A stretch of DNA of 39,277 bases from Candidatus Gastranaerophilales bacterium (GCA_023663225.1 JAMPHU010000026.1:1-39277); one strand, 5' to 3'. Shown: positions 17,341 to 26,945, numbered from the stretch's first letter. Notes: generated by a model not told the origin, from the sequence alone. Translations and numbers: made by a program.

Positions 17341-19409
17341 TGTACTTCCTCCATAATCTCCTCCATCATGCCATCCGCCTCCTTTTCCAGCGCACGAAGG
17401 TCGGCAAGAATATCCGCCATTTCACGCAATTCCACCGGCTTATAGAAATACTTGGTGAAACTGATCTCATAACCAATCTGCGTTTTCTTTTCATCTATAT
17501 AGGCATCGGGAGCGTAGGTCAGCACCTCGTTTCTGATAAAAGCATCAATGCCACCCTCATAAGTGAAAGGGATATTCTCTGTATCTCGCAAATCGACATC
17601 TGCCTCGCCCTCTATCGGTTTTGCGGAAGGGTCTTTCTCTGTAATAAACGGGCGGATCTTTTTAAGAACAGCCGCTTTCAGCTTTGTCGCTCTGGCAAAC
17701 ACTGTCCAATCATCAAGAGGTGCCATTTTAGCCGCCGCTTGTATCGCAGTGCAGACAGAATCGTATTCCCCTGCTTTTACGAAAATATCTACAGGAATTA
17801 TCCTGTCAGGGTAAATGTGTAACCGCAGCGGACGTTCCACTGTGACATTCCAGTAACCAAACTCCTTGTTGTTGAAAACCTTGCTTACCTCGCTTTCCTC
17901 CATCTCAAGGAAGATGCGGAGTATCTCGTTTTTGATTTCCGTTGTAAACTCGCAGTTCTTCTTACCCATATTCTTGCGGAGCGGTGACTTCATGCCGCTC
18001 GCGTCAATCAGTTGGATTTTTCCCTTACGGCGTTCTTCCTTTCTGTTGGAAAGCACCCAGATAAATGTCCCGATACCTGTGTTATAGAACATATTCTCCG
18101 GCAGCGCAATAACCGCTTCCACCAAGTCATTTTCAATCATATAGCGGCGGGCGTTACTCTCACCGCTTCCGGCATCTCCGGTAAAAATGGAAGAACCATT
18201 ATGTACTTCCGCAATACGACTGCCAAGTAGAGTATCCCGTTTCATCTTTGACACATTGTTAAGCAGAAAAAGAAGCTGACCGTCACTGGTTCTCGGAATC
18301 ATAGTAAGCTGTTCGCCATCCTCCAGATAAACATTAAAGCGGCTGTCAAGAATGTCTTTCTTCCCACCCATCTTCTCTGCATCAGTTTTCCAGCTTTTAC
18401 CATAAGGCGGATTGCTGAGCATAAAATCAAACTGACGAGCAGCGTTTCCGTCAAGAGACAGCGTGGAACCATAACTGATATGCTCCGCTTGCTCCCCATC
18501 GCCTTTGAGAAGCAGATCTGCCTTGGCGATAGCGTATGTCTCCGGATTAATTTCCTGTCCAAAAAGATGTATGGATACATTTTTGCCGTGTTGCCCGGCA
18601 AGTGTGAGAAGTCTGTCCTGCGCAACCGTAAGCATACCTCCTGTGCCGCAAGCTCCGTCATAACAGGAATAGGTAGCATCCTTAATCTGATCAGCAATAG
18701 GAACAAACACCAAATCAGCCATCAGTTCCACCACATCGCGAGGAGTCCAGTGTTCTCCGGCTTCCTCGTTATTTTCTTCATTAAAACGGCGGATCAGTTC
18801 CTCGAAAATCGTACCCATACTGTGATTATCTAACGCAGGCAATTTTACCGTCTGCTTGGTATCGTCTGTATATATTGGATTTGGACTAAGATTGATTGTG
18901 GGTGAAACAAACTTCTCTATCACGGCACCGAGAATATCCGCCTCAATCATGGTGTCAATCTGATTGTGGAACTTAAATTTCTCCAAAATTTCCTGGACAT
19001 TCGGAGAAAAACCATCAAGATACGCCTCAAAATCAACTTTCAGTGTCTGCTTCTTTGCACGGCTAGTCAGGTCTTTCAACAAAAAACGCGATGAATTGCA
19101 GAAAGCCTGTCCCGCCGCATTGCAAAGTGCGGGCCACTGATTCGTAATACCGGCATCATCCATTCTCTTTTTCATTTCCAACACCGCAGGTTTCGTTCTT
19201 TCCAGCATTGCATCCAAACGGCGGATAACTGTCATCGGCAGAATCACATCACGGTATTTGCCACGCACATATACATCACGTAGGCAGTCATCGGCAATTC
19301 CCCATATAAAACTCACCATTTGATTGTGAATCTGATTGTCCATGCCTCCGCGTAGTTTGTCGCAACCCGCCCACCCCGATGCATATAATTGTGTTTTCTT
19401 GACAGACAT
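17337..19409 (-). CDS. hsdM: Type I restriction N6-adenine methyltransferase HsdM
   Basis: HsdM methylates adenine with S-adenosylmethionine and, with HsdS, forms the core of the R-M complex. The 690-residue protein has SAM-binding motif I (DGACGTGGML) and the catalytic NPPYG motif near residue 331, with the usual N-terminal helical domain (VILPMTVIRRLDAML). GGAG 9 nt before the ATG at 19409 supports this start; a second ATG at 19343 (MDNQIHNQM) is closer to the family's usual start. It lies 47 nt after the small DNA-binding gene. Confidence 0.96.
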   Translation of the reverse strand: MSVKKTQLYASGWAGCDKLRGGMDNQIHNQMVSFIWGIADDCLRDVYVRGKYRDVILPMTVIRRLDAMLERTKPAVLEMKKRMDDAGITNQWPALCNAAGQAFCNSSRFLLKDLTSRAKKQTLKVDFEAYLDGFSPNVQEILEKFKFHNQIDTMIEADILGAVIEKFVSPTINLSPNPIYTDDTKQTVKLPALDNHSMGTIFEELIRRFNEENNEEAGEHWTPRDVVELMADLVFVPIADQIKDATYSCYDGACGTGGMLTVAQDRLLTLAGQHGKNVSIHLFGQEINPETYAIAKADLLLKGDGEQAEHISYGSTLSLDGNAARQFDFMLSNPPYGKSWKTDAEKMGGKKDILDSRFNVYLEDGEQLTMIPRTSDGQLLFLLNNVSKMKRDTLLGSRIAEVHNGSSIFTGDAGSGESNARRYMIENDLVEAVIALPENMFYNTGIGTFIWVLSNRKEERRKGKIQLIDASGMKSPLRKNMGKKNCEFTTEIKNEILRIFLEMEESEVSKVFNNKEFGYWNVTVERPLRLHIYPDRIIPVDIFVKAGEYDSVCTAIQAAAKMAPLDDWTVFARATKLKAAVLKKIRPFITEKDPSAKPIEGEADVDLRDTENIPFTYEGGIDAFIRNEVLTYAPDAYIDEKKTQIGYEISFTKYFYKPVELREMADILADLRALEKEADGMMEEIMEEVQ

Positions 19410-19456
19410 ATTTTCCTGCTCCTTGCCTATTGATTTTCTTTGGTTTTTTATTTGAA

Positions 19457-19654
19457 TCAGTCGTTAGCACTCTTTCCGCTCTTAACCCATTCATCAAGTT
19501 CAGAAATTTTAAACTTCCATTGCTTTCCAATTTTTTGAGCAGGCAAACCTTCCTTACCGTTCCTAATCCAACTGCGAAGTGTAACCGTCTTAATCCCTAA
19601 GTATTCCGCAGCCTCATCTATGCTAATCCATTTGTCATTCATGATTTCTACCAT
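19457..19654 (-). CDS. Small excisionase/MerR-like helix-turn-helix protein
   Basis: The 65-residue protein matches the excisionase-family DNA-binding fold: ISIDEAAEYLGIKTVTLRSW, a basic turn with GLPAQKIG, then the wing WKFKISELDEWVK. It is the first gene of the R-M operon, preceded by GAGGTGAG and by a promoter at 19699-19726. Such proteins in this position usually regulate type I R-M expression or mark a mobile origin. An ATG four codons downstream is an alternative start. Confidence 0.85.
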   Translation of the reverse strand: MVEIMNDKWISIDEAAEYLGIKTVTLRSWIRNGKEGLPAQKIGKQWKFKISELDEWVKSGKSAND

Positions 19655-19698
19655 GCTCTCACCTCGTGATTTAAACTTGCATATAACTTAACTATTTT

Positions 19699-19726
19699 AT
19701 TATAAATCTCAAATGTATATTTTCAA
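19699..19726 (-). promoter_or_regulatory. Sigma-A promoter of the R-M operon
   Basis: Minus-strand TTGAAA (complement of 19721-19726) and a perfect TATAAT (complement of 19699-19704) are separated by 16 bp, about 45 nt upstream of the small DNA-binding gene. Confidence 0.65.
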
Positions 19727-19846
19727 TAGTTTTCTATTATTTGATATTAATACTTTGTATTTCTGCGTTCAGCATTTTCTTCCAGTAGGTCTTAAAAACG
19801 GTTTTCATCAAATTGCCCCAAACAGTGCAAAGAGAACTTTGCCGCT

Positions 19847-20095
19847 CTAGCCTGCATCCGGTATCGCCAACAATTCCGCAGCAACCTGCGTGGAACCGAT
19901 CCTCATTAAGTTATCCCACACATCCTCCTTACCCAGCAGGTTCATACCTCCATACCATACAAGCGCATCCTCTATAATGCTTTCGGAATCGTAGACTATA
20001 TTGGCTTTATCAAGCTGATCTTTCAGCTTTCGGTTCTCTTTCTGCAAATCCCGCACCAACTGCCGGAGAGAATCGAAATTATAGGCTTGCCATAT
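19847..20095 (-). pseudogene. Small coiled-coil protein gene with a probably lost start codon
   Basis: The open frame runs unbroken from a stop near 20125 to 19847. A strong AGGAGG (complement of 20104-20109) sits 8 nt before an in-frame ATA at 20093-20095, where an ATG would be expected; the nearby ATG in another frame stops after four codons. From ATA the product is 82 residues: WQAYNFDSLRQLV, then a coiled coil (QKENRKLKDQLDKAN), then ALVWYGGMNLLGKEDVWDNL. The N-terminus resembles the start of some helicase-like mobile-element proteins, but this is uncertain. A TTG at 20059 could start a shorter 70-residue form. Confidence 0.45.
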
Positions 20096-20131
20096 CTGAT
20101 CAGCCTCCTTACTAATATTATTTCCCTATCG

Positions 20132-20287
20132 TCATCTTCCTTCTGCAATTAACTTCATAAGCTGTTTATCTATCTTTATACATGCTTTTTCTTCTGGCAA
20201 CATAGTAATTGTACCTTTTCTCAACAATTTTAGGCATAACCCCTGCATGACCAGTTCACCATTTATATCATAACGCAAAAGTACCAA
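20132..20287 (-). CDS. 51-residue unknown protein or remnant
   Basis: A coding-like frame starts with TTG at 20287 and stops at 20132; residues include VLLRYDINGELVMQGLC and TMLPEEKACIKIDKQLM. No clear ribosome-binding site is seen. It precedes the broken coiled-coil gene by about 40 nt in the same orientation, and the two may be debris of one lost mobile-element unit. Confidence 0.35.
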   Translation of the reverse strand: MVLLRYDINGELVMQGLCLKLLRKGTITMLPEEKACIKIDKQLMKLIAEGR

Positions 20288-20599
20288 ATATCAATAAAAA
20301 ATATACACAAACCAGGGACAGATTTATCTACCCCAACCCCCGGCAAATCTGCACCCTTGTCTTGAACACTTTTCTGCCAATTCCATTATAACACCACTCT
20401 GCTAATACAGCCAGTCTATAAATTCCTGCGGCGGCATCTTACGTTCTTTGACCTGTTTTTCCTCTCTCACGCCAACAGCAGGTTTCGCTCCCCAAACAGA
20501 CCTCGAACCCACGCCCCCTCAACCAACAAGCCAAATACTCTTACCAGATATCGTAATCCGAATTATGAGGATAATATATTTTTAAAATTGTAAGATACA
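20288..20599. other. Intergenic stretch with a minus-strand coding remnant
   Basis: A minus-strand frame open from about 20515 to a stop at 20402-20404 has a coding-like tail (EEKQVKERKMPPQEFIDWLY) without a start. No full gene, promoter or RNA could be supported. It probably marks the decayed right border of the restriction island. Confidence 0.4.
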
Positions 20600-20643
20600 G
20601 GAGCAAAAGGTTGCAGAAAGCCTTCTCTGCAACCTTTTGCTCC
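20600..20643. terminator. 18-bp perfect hairpin after gltD
   Basis: GGAGCAAAAGGTTGCAGA (20600-20617) and its inverted copy (20626-20643) form an 18-bp stem with an 8-nt loop about 80 nt downstream of gltD. The internal T4 tract of the arm can act as the U-tract of a shorter A-GGTTGCAGA hairpin in either direction. It likely terminates gltBD transcripts. Confidence 0.7.
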
Positions 20644-20725
20644 GTCCCCAAATGCCCCAATCCTCCCCTACCTCAAAACCGCAACCCCTTTTACGCCTGA
20701 ACCGTCACGTTACTGTAGCGTCACA

Positions 20726-22219
20726 TCACTGCACCACCAAATTGGAATACCCCATCAGACTCTCATCCACTTCTCTGGCCGCTTCTCTGCCCTCGCGGAT
20801 CGCCCACACCACAAGGGACTGCCCCCTGTGCATATCTCCCGTCACAAACACCTTATCCACGCTGGTCTGATATCTGCCCGGCTGAGTCTTCACATTGGTG
20901 CGCTCGTTCAATTCCACGCCAAAGGCTTCCGACACATATTTTTGCGAGCCTAAAAATCCCGCAGCAATCAGCACGATCTCCGCATCTAAGAGCTTTTCGC
21001 TGCCCGCGATCTCGGACATTTTCATGCGTCCGGTCTCCACATCCTTCTCCCAATTCAGCTTCACGATCTTCACCGCTTTCAGATTTCCCTTGTCATCCTT
21101 GACAAACTCTTTCACGGTAGTCTCATACAGACGGGGATCATGGCCGTACAGGGCGATGGCCTCCTCATGTCCATAGTCCGTCTTGCAGACCTTGGGCCAC
21201 TCCGGCCAGGGGTTGTTCTCCGCGCGCGTATCCGGCGCCTTGGGCATCATCTCCAAAAGCGTCACCGATTTGGCCCCATGGCGTATGGAAGTGCCCAGAC
21301 AGTCGTTGCCGGTATCTCCTCCGCCGATGATGACCACATTTTTCCCCTTGGTGTCCACATATTTCTTGTCTGCAAAGCCAGAGTCCAGCAAGCTCTTGGT
21401 GTTGGCCTTGAGAAAGTCCACCGCAAAATAAATCCCTTTGGCGTCCCTGCCTGGGACATTGATATCTCTGGGGTTGGAAGCGCCGCAGGCCAACACCACG
21501 CGGTCAAAATCATGCAGCAGCTTATCCGCCTTCCTCTCTTTTCCCACATCGGCTCCCGTCACGAACGAGACGCCTTCCTCCTCCATGACCTTGATCTTGC
21601 GCTCTATGATCTGCTTCTCCAGCTTCATATTGGGGATGCCGTACATGAGCAGTCCTCCCACCCTGTCAGAGCGTTCAAACACAGTGACATGGTGTCCTCT
21701 TTTGTTCAGTTGATCCGCCGCCGCGAGACCGGAGGGGCCGCTGCCCACCACAGCCACCTTTTTTCCGGTGCGCACTTTGGGCGGTTTTGCCGCCGCATAC
21801 CCTTCCGCATACGCGTTCTCAATGATCGCGTACTCATTTTCCTTTGTGGCCACCGGAGCGCCGTTCAACCCACAGGTGCATGCCGCCTCACACAGCGCCG
21901 GACACACCCTGGAGGTAAACTCCGGAAAATTGTTGGTCTTTTTCAGACGATTGTACGCCTGCTGCCAGTTGCCTGTGTAGACCAGATCATTCCACTCCGG
22001 CACCAGATTGTGCAGAGGACAACCGCTGGCCATCCCGCATATCATCATTCCGGACTGGCAGAACGGCACGCCGCACTCCATACAGCGCGCCCCCTGGAGC
22101 TGCTGTTTTTCTCTGGGCAGATGCTCGTGAAATTCGTTGAAATGCCGGACTCTTTTCTCGGGAGCCTCCGCTAAGCTGACCTCTCTCTCATATTCCATAA
22201 ATCCAGTTGGTTTTCCCAT
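20726..22219 (-). CDS. gltD: Glutamate synthase small subunit GltD
   Basis: GltD is the NAD(P)H-oxidising flavoprotein of glutamate synthase, passing electrons to GltB. The product (497 residues from the ATG at 22219) has the N-terminal Cys motifs for Fe-S clusters (CMECGVPFC and CGMASGCPLH), the FAD-binding GSGPSGLAAADQL and the NAD(P)H site GGGDTGNDC. The start is chosen because AGGAG lies 7 nt upstream; a TTG two codons earlier is less likely. It follows gltB by 17 nt in an operon. Confidence 0.97.
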   Translation of the reverse strand: MGKPTGFMEYEREVSLAEAPEKRVRHFNEFHEHLPREKQQLQGARCMECGVPFCQSGMMICGMASGCPLHNLVPEWNDLVYTGNWQQAYNRLKKTNNFPEFTSRVCPALCEAACTCGLNGAPVATKENEYAIIENAYAEGYAAAKPPKVRTGKKVAVVGSGPSGLAAADQLNKRGHHVTVFERSDRVGGLLMYGIPNMKLEKQIIERKIKVMEEEGVSFVTGADVGKERKADKLLHDFDRVVLACGASNPRDINVPGRDAKGIYFAVDFLKANTKSLLDSGFADKKYVDTKGKNVVIIGGGDTGNDCLGTSIRHGAKSVTLLEMMPKAPDTRAENNPWPEWPKVCKTDYGHEEAIALYGHDPRLYETTVKEFVKDDKGNLKAVKIVKLNWEKDVETGRMKMSEIAGSEKLLDAEIVLIAAGFLGSQKYVSEAFGVELNERTNVKTQPGRYQTSVDKVFVTGDMHRGQSLVVWAIREGREAAREVDESLMGYSNLVVQ

Positions 22220-22236
22220 CTTCAATCTCCTTTTGT

Positions 22237-25200
22237 CTACCTCTTGGTGTTGGCATAAAATGCCTCGATCTGTGCCTGCTCCGCGCTAAGGCCCTTCTCC
22301 TCCATCTGTACGATGGTCTTAAGCACCCGCTCGTAATCATGCGGAATGATCTTCTTAAACTTGGGCAGATAATCATTGAAATGTTCCAGGATCTCCTTCC
22401 CCTTCGCAGAGTTGGTGAGCGTCACATGCTCTTTTATCATACCCTTTAACTCCATGACGTCGTACTTGGAAGTGATCTCCGCGGAAGATACCATCTCTTT
22501 ATTCAAGCGTTTATAGAGATCGTTTTCCTCGTCCAGCACATAGGCGATACCGCCGCTCATACCGGCCGCAAAATTTTTGCCGGTGCGCCCTAAGATCACC
22601 ACGCGCCCTCCGGTCATGTACTCGCAGCCATGGTCGCCCACGCCTTCCACCACCGCGTATGCGCCGGAATTGCGGACACAGAAACGCTCGCCCGCCACGC
22701 CGTTGATAAATGCCTTTCCGCTGGTCGCCCCATAGAGCGCCACATTGCCGATGATAATATTCTCCTCCGCCTTAAATCGACTTCCCTTCGACGGATACAC
22801 CACCAGCTTACCGCCGGAGAGTCCCTTTCCAAAGTAATCGTTGCTCTCGCCCGCAAGTTCCAAGGTAAGTCCCTTGGGGATAAAGGCTCCGAAGGACTGT
22901 CCTCCCGCACCTCTGCACAGGATATGATAACTGTCCTCCTCCACCTCATTACCTAGCTTTTTGGTGATCTCACTTCCCAAGATGGTGCCGAAAGCGCGGT
23001 CCGTGTTGCCCACATCCACCTCCAGGCTCCGCTTCTGTCCCGCGTCGATTGCCTTGCGCAGCTGTTTCAACAGCACTTTCTCATCCAGTGTTTTTTCCAA
23101 TTCAAAATCGTACACCTGCTTGGGATCGAAGGTAAATTTATCTTTGACTCCCTCGTAGGGATTGGACAAAATCTGAGACAGGTCGATCTGACGCTTGCGC
23201 GCGTCCAAATTCTCCTTGATCTTAAGCAGATCCGTCCGGCCCACCAGTTCGTCCAGGGTCTTGACTCCCAACTTTGCCATATATTCGCGAAGTTCTTCGG
23301 CGATAAACCGCATAAAGTTTTCCACGTATTCCGGTTTGCCCCTGAAATTTTTCCGAAGCTCCGGATTCTGGGTCGCCACCCCCACAGGGCAAGTGTCCAG
23401 ATTGCAGACGCGCATCATCACGCATCCCATAGTCACCAGAGGCGCCGTGGCAAATCCAAACTCCTCCGCCCCCAGTATGGCGGCGATCGCCACATCCCGT
23501 CCGCTCATCAGCTTACCGTCCGTCTCGATGCGAACCTTGTTCCGCAATCCATTCATAATGAGCGTCTGATGGGTCTCCGCCAACCCCAGCTCCCAGGGCA
23601 GTCCCGCATTGTGAATCGAAGTGCGGGGAGCCGCGCCGGTGCCGCCGTCGTACCCCGACACCAAGATCACCTGTGCCCCCGCCTTGGCCACGCCTGCCGC
23701 CACGGTACCCACGCCCGCTTCGGACACCAGTTTCACGGAAATGCGCGCGTCCTTGTTGGCGTTCTTCAAATCATAAATGAGCTGCGCCAGATCTTCAATA
23801 GAATAAATATCATGGTGCGGCGGCGGGGAGATCAGAGAGACGCCGGGCGTGGAGTGCCTGGTTCTGGCGATCCAGGGGTACACCTTTCCTCCGGGCAGAT
23901 GTCCGCCCTCGCCGGGTTTCGCGCCCTGCGCCATCTTGATCTGGATCTCCTTTGCGCTGACCAGATAGCGGCTGGTGACGCCGAAACGCCCGCTGGCCAC
24001 CTGTTTGATCGCCGAGCAGCGGTTCAATCCGTCAGGGCCGATCGTCAATCTCTCAATATCTTCTCCGCCTTCTCCGGAATTGCTCTTGCCGTGGAGCCTG
24101 TTCATGGCGATCGCCATAGTCTCGTGCGCCTCTTTGGAGATGGAACCGTAAGACATCGCTCCGGTCTTAAATCTCTGCACGATGGTTTCCACTGGTTCCA
24201 CCTGCTCTATGGGCACACCCTTTTTGGGATAGGCAAAGTCCATGAGTCCTCTCAGATTGCGGATGGAATTTTCATCGTTCACCATGGCGGTGTACTGCTT
24301 GAACATGGCATAGTCGCCCCGCCTGGTGGACTCCTGAAGCATGTGGATGGTGGCGGGATTGTACAGATGCTCGTCTCCGCCGCTTCTGGCCTTATGATGC
24401 CCGGGACTGTCCAGCGTCAGATCGTTGCTCAGTCCCAGCGGGTCAAAGGCCATGGAGTGCAGATCGTCCACGTCTTTTTCAATATCCTTCAAGGTGATGC
24501 CGCCCACCCGACACACCGTGTTGCTGAAATATCTGCCGATCACCTCGGGAGCGATCCCTACCGCCTCAAACAACTGAGAGCCTCGGTAGGACTGAATCGT
24601 GCTGATCCCCATCTTGGAAGCGATCTTGACAATACCGTGCAGCACCGCTCTGTTGTAATCGTCCACAGCCGCGTAATAATCCTTGTCCAGCATATGATTC
24701 TCCACCAGTTCCCGAATGGACTCCTGCGCCAGATAGGGATTGATCGCACAGGCGCCGTAGCCCAGCAGTGTGGCAAAGTGATGGACTTCCCTGGGTTCCC
24801 CCGACTCCAGGATCAGAGACACCCTGGTGCGCTTCTTGGTGCGGACCAGATATTGGTTTAAGGCCGACACCGCCAGCAGGGAAGGCATGGGAACATGGTT
24901 TTCATCCACGCCCCTGTCGGACAAAATCAACACATTGACGCCCTCTCGGTACGCCCGATCCACTTCCACGAACAATCTGTCGATCGCCCTCTCCAGACTG
25001 GTGTTCTTGTAGTATGTGATGGGGATGACTTCCACACGAAAGCCTTCCGCCTTCATATTTTTGATCTTCATCACATCCGTGTTGGTCAATATCGGATTGT
25101 TGATCTTGAGCATATTACAATTTTTAGGGGACTCCTCCAACAGATTCCCCTCCGTCCCCACATAGACGGTGGTGGAAGTGATGATCTCCTCACGGATGCA

Positions 25201-26784
25201 GTCTATGGGCGGGTTGGTAACCTGCGCAAAAAGCTGCTTGAAATAATGGAACAGCGGATGATGTGTCTTGGACAACACCGGCAACGGCGTGTCCACACCC
25301 ATTGCCGCGATCGCTTCCCCGCCGTTTTTCGCCATGGGCAGGATGCTCTGTCTCAACTCGTCGTAGGTGTATCCAAACGCTTTCTGCATCCTCTGGCGCT
25401 CCTCCTCGGTGTACTCCGGCACACGCAGATTCGGTATCTTCAGGCTGTGAAGCTCCACCAGATTGCTGTCCAGCCATTCGCCGTACGGCTGCCTGGACAC
25501 ATACTTTTCCTTCAGCGTCTCATCATCGATCACTTTGCCCTGAAGCGTGTCCACCAAAAGCATCTTGCCCGGGCGCAGTCTCTCCTTCACCTTGATCTTC
25601 ACCGGATCGATATCCAGCACGCCCACCTCGGAGGAGAGAATCAGCACGTCGTCCTCCGTGATCATATATCTGGAAGGGCGCAGGCCGTTTCTGTCCAGCA
25701 CCGCCCCCATGACGTCGCCGTCGGAGAACAGGATGGACGCAGGCCCGTCCCAGGGTTCCATCATCGTCGCATAATATTGGTAGAAATCCCGCTTCGTCTG
25801 GGACATGGCCTTGTCGTTGGCCCAGGGTTCCGGAATGGCGATCATCACAGCCAACGGCAAGTCCATGCCGTTCATCACCAAAAATTCCAGCGTATTGTCC
25901 AGCATGGCGGAGTCGGATCCGGTCTTGCTGATGGCCGGAAGAACCTTGTGCAGCTGCCCCTTCAGATATCCGGATTCCATATTTTCTTCTCTGGCTAACA
26001 TTTTGTCGGCGTTTCCGCGAATGGTATTGATCTCGCCGTTATGTACCATCAGACGGTTGGGATGCGCGCGCTCCCAACTGGGATTGGTGTTGGTGGAAAA
26101 CCTGGAATGTACCATAGCGATCGCGGACTCATAGTCCTCGCTCTGCAGATCCGCAAAGAAAGTGCGCAACTGTCCCACCAAAAACATCCCCTTGTACACA
26201 ATCGTCCTGCTGGACAGAGACACCACATAGGTATCGTCCGTGGACTGCTCAAAGACACGTCTGGCAATGTAAAGTCTGCGGTCGAAAGCGAGGCCCTTCT
26301 CCACATCCGCAGGCTTTTTGACAAATCCCTGCATGATATAGGGCATACACTCCACCGCCTTGTGTCCCAGCACATTGGGGAACGTGGGCACCTGACGCCA
26401 ACCCAAAAACTCCAGTCCTTCCTTCTCCACAATGATCTCAAACATCTTCTTCGCCTGATTCCTGCGAAGCTCCTCCTGCGGAAAGAAAAACATGCCGACG
26501 CCGTACTCTCTCTCTTTGCCAATCTGAATATTCAGCGCTTTGGCTACCTTTGCAAAAAATTTATGCGGAATCTGCGTGAGGATCCCCACACCGTCTCCTG
26601 TTTTTCCCTCTGCGTCCTTTCCGGCTCTGTGCTCCAGATTTTCCACGATCTTCAACGCATTTTCCACCGTGGCGTGATCTTTTCTGCCATTGATATTGAC
26701 ACAGGCTCCGATCCCGCAGTTGTCATGTTCAAACGCTTCCCGATAGAGAGGCGCCTGCGGGAGGTCTCTTTTCACATCAAACAT
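22237..26784 (-). CDS. gltB: Glutamate synthase large subunit GltB
   Basis: GltB makes two glutamates from glutamine and 2-oxoglutarate. The product (1515 residues from the ATG at 26784) has the Ntn amidotransferase Cys after a 22-residue propeptide (DNCGIGACV), the FMN domain, the 3Fe-4S cysteines (MGCVMMRVCNLDTCPVG) and the C-terminal GXGXG beta-helix region (GGRVVILGRTGKNFAAGMSG). GGAG lies 7 nt before this ATG; the ATG at 26790 is too close to it. Expression is probably controlled through the upstream half-site array and the leader hairpin. Confidence 0.98.
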   Translation of the reverse strand: MFDVKRDLPQAPLYREAFEHDNCGIGACVNINGRKDHATVENALKIVENLEHRAGKDAEGKTGDGVGILTQIPHKFFAKVAKALNIQIGKEREYGVGMFFFPQEELRRNQAKKMFEIIVEKEGLEFLGWRQVPTFPNVLGHKAVECMPYIMQGFVKKPADVEKGLAFDRRLYIARRVFEQSTDDTYVVSLSSRTIVYKGMFLVGQLRTFFADLQSEDYESAIAMVHSRFSTNTNPSWERAHPNRLMVHNGEINTIRGNADKMLAREENMESGYLKGQLHKVLPAISKTGSDSAMLDNTLEFLVMNGMDLPLAVMIAIPEPWANDKAMSQTKRDFYQYYATMMEPWDGPASILFSDGDVMGAVLDRNGLRPSRYMITEDDVLILSSEVGVLDIDPVKIKVKERLRPGKMLLVDTLQGKVIDDETLKEKYVSRQPYGEWLDSNLVELHSLKIPNLRVPEYTEEERQRMQKAFGYTYDELRQSILPMAKNGGEAIAAMGVDTPLPVLSKTHHPLFHYFKQLFAQVTNPPIDCIREEIITSTTVYVGTEGNLLEESPKNCNMLKINNPILTNTDVMKIKNMKAEGFRVEVIPITYYKNTSLERAIDRLFVEVDRAYREGVNVLILSDRGVDENHVPMPSLLAVSALNQYLVRTKKRTRVSLILESGEPREVHHFATLLGYGACAINPYLAQESIRELVENHMLDKDYYAAVDDYNRAVLHGIVKIASKMGISTIQSYRGSQLFEAVGIAPEVIGRYFSNTVCRVGGITLKDIEKDVDDLHSMAFDPLGLSNDLTLDSPGHHKARSGGDEHLYNPATIHMLQESTRRGDYAMFKQYTAMVNDENSIRNLRGLMDFAYPKKGVPIEQVEPVETIVQRFKTGAMSYGSISKEAHETMAIAMNRLHGKSNSGEGGEDIERLTIGPDGLNRCSAIKQVASGRFGVTSRYLVSAKEIQIKMAQGAKPGEGGHLPGGKVYPWIARTRHSTPGVSLISPPPHHDIYSIEDLAQLIYDLKNANKDARISVKLVSEAGVGTVAAGVAKAGAQVILVSGYDGGTGAAPRTSIHNAGLPWELGLAETHQTLIMNGLRNKVRIETDGKLMSGRDVAIAAILGAEEFGFATAPLVTMGCVMMRVCNLDTCPVGVATQNPELRKNFRGKPEYVENFMRFIAEELREYMAKLGVKTLDELVGRTDLLKIKENLDARKRQIDLSQILSNPYEGVKDKFTFDPKQVYDFELEKTLDEKVLLKQLRKAIDAGQKRSLEVDVGNTDRAFGTILGSEITKKLGNEVEEDSYHILCRGAGGQSFGAFIPKGLTLELAGESNDYFGKGLSGGKLVVYPSKGSRFKAEENIIIGNVALYGATSGKAFINGVAGERFCVRNSGAYAVVEGVGDHGCEYMTGGRVVILGRTGKNFAAGMSGGIAYVLDEENDLYKRLNKEMVSSAEITSKYDVMELKGMIKEHVTLTNSAKGKEILEHFNDYLPKFKKIIPHDYERVLKTIVQMEEKGLSAEQAQIEAFYANTKR

Positions 26785-26843
26785 TGTCATTCTCCTTTCC
26801 TGCCGCCCACACCCAAGAACACGCAGGCGGTTCCTTGCGCGCA

Positions 26844-26890
26844 AAAAAGGTCGCAATGAACCCTCTCAAGCGCTCCTTTGCGACCTTTTT
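26844..26890 (-). promoter_or_regulatory. Terminator-like hairpin in the gltB leader
   Basis: AAAAAGGTCGCAA (26844-26856) and TTGCGACCTTTTT (26878-26890) form a 13-bp stem with a 21-nt loop, followed on the minus strand by TTTTTTGCG. It begins just after the predicted transcription start and lies about 60 nt before gltB. This is a candidate attenuator, or a bidirectional terminator isolating gltB. The loop contains AGGAG followed by TTG that opens a short frame, so a leader peptide is possible but unproven. Confidence 0.55.
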
Positions 26891-26900
26891 GTCACCACTT

Positions 26901-26929
26901 ACTATACACCCTTTTTTCCTATCTGTAAA
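26901..26929 (-). promoter_or_regulatory. Sigma-A promoter of gltBD
   Basis: Minus-strand TTTACA (complement of 26924-26929) and TATAGT (complement of 26901-26906) are separated by exactly 17 bp. The start would lie near 26894. Confidence 0.7.
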
Positions 26930-26945
26930 CAACTATTTTTTGAGG

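Noticed and set aside
20480-20540. tRNA-like T-arm (TTCGAGG context on the minus strand)
   Set aside because: The 5-bp T-stem does not pair and no cloverleaf can be drawn.
23569-25998. Long plus-strand frames opposite gltB
   Set aside because: They mirror a highly conserved gene and have antisense-like composition (His, Arg, Gln rich) and no ribosome-binding sites.
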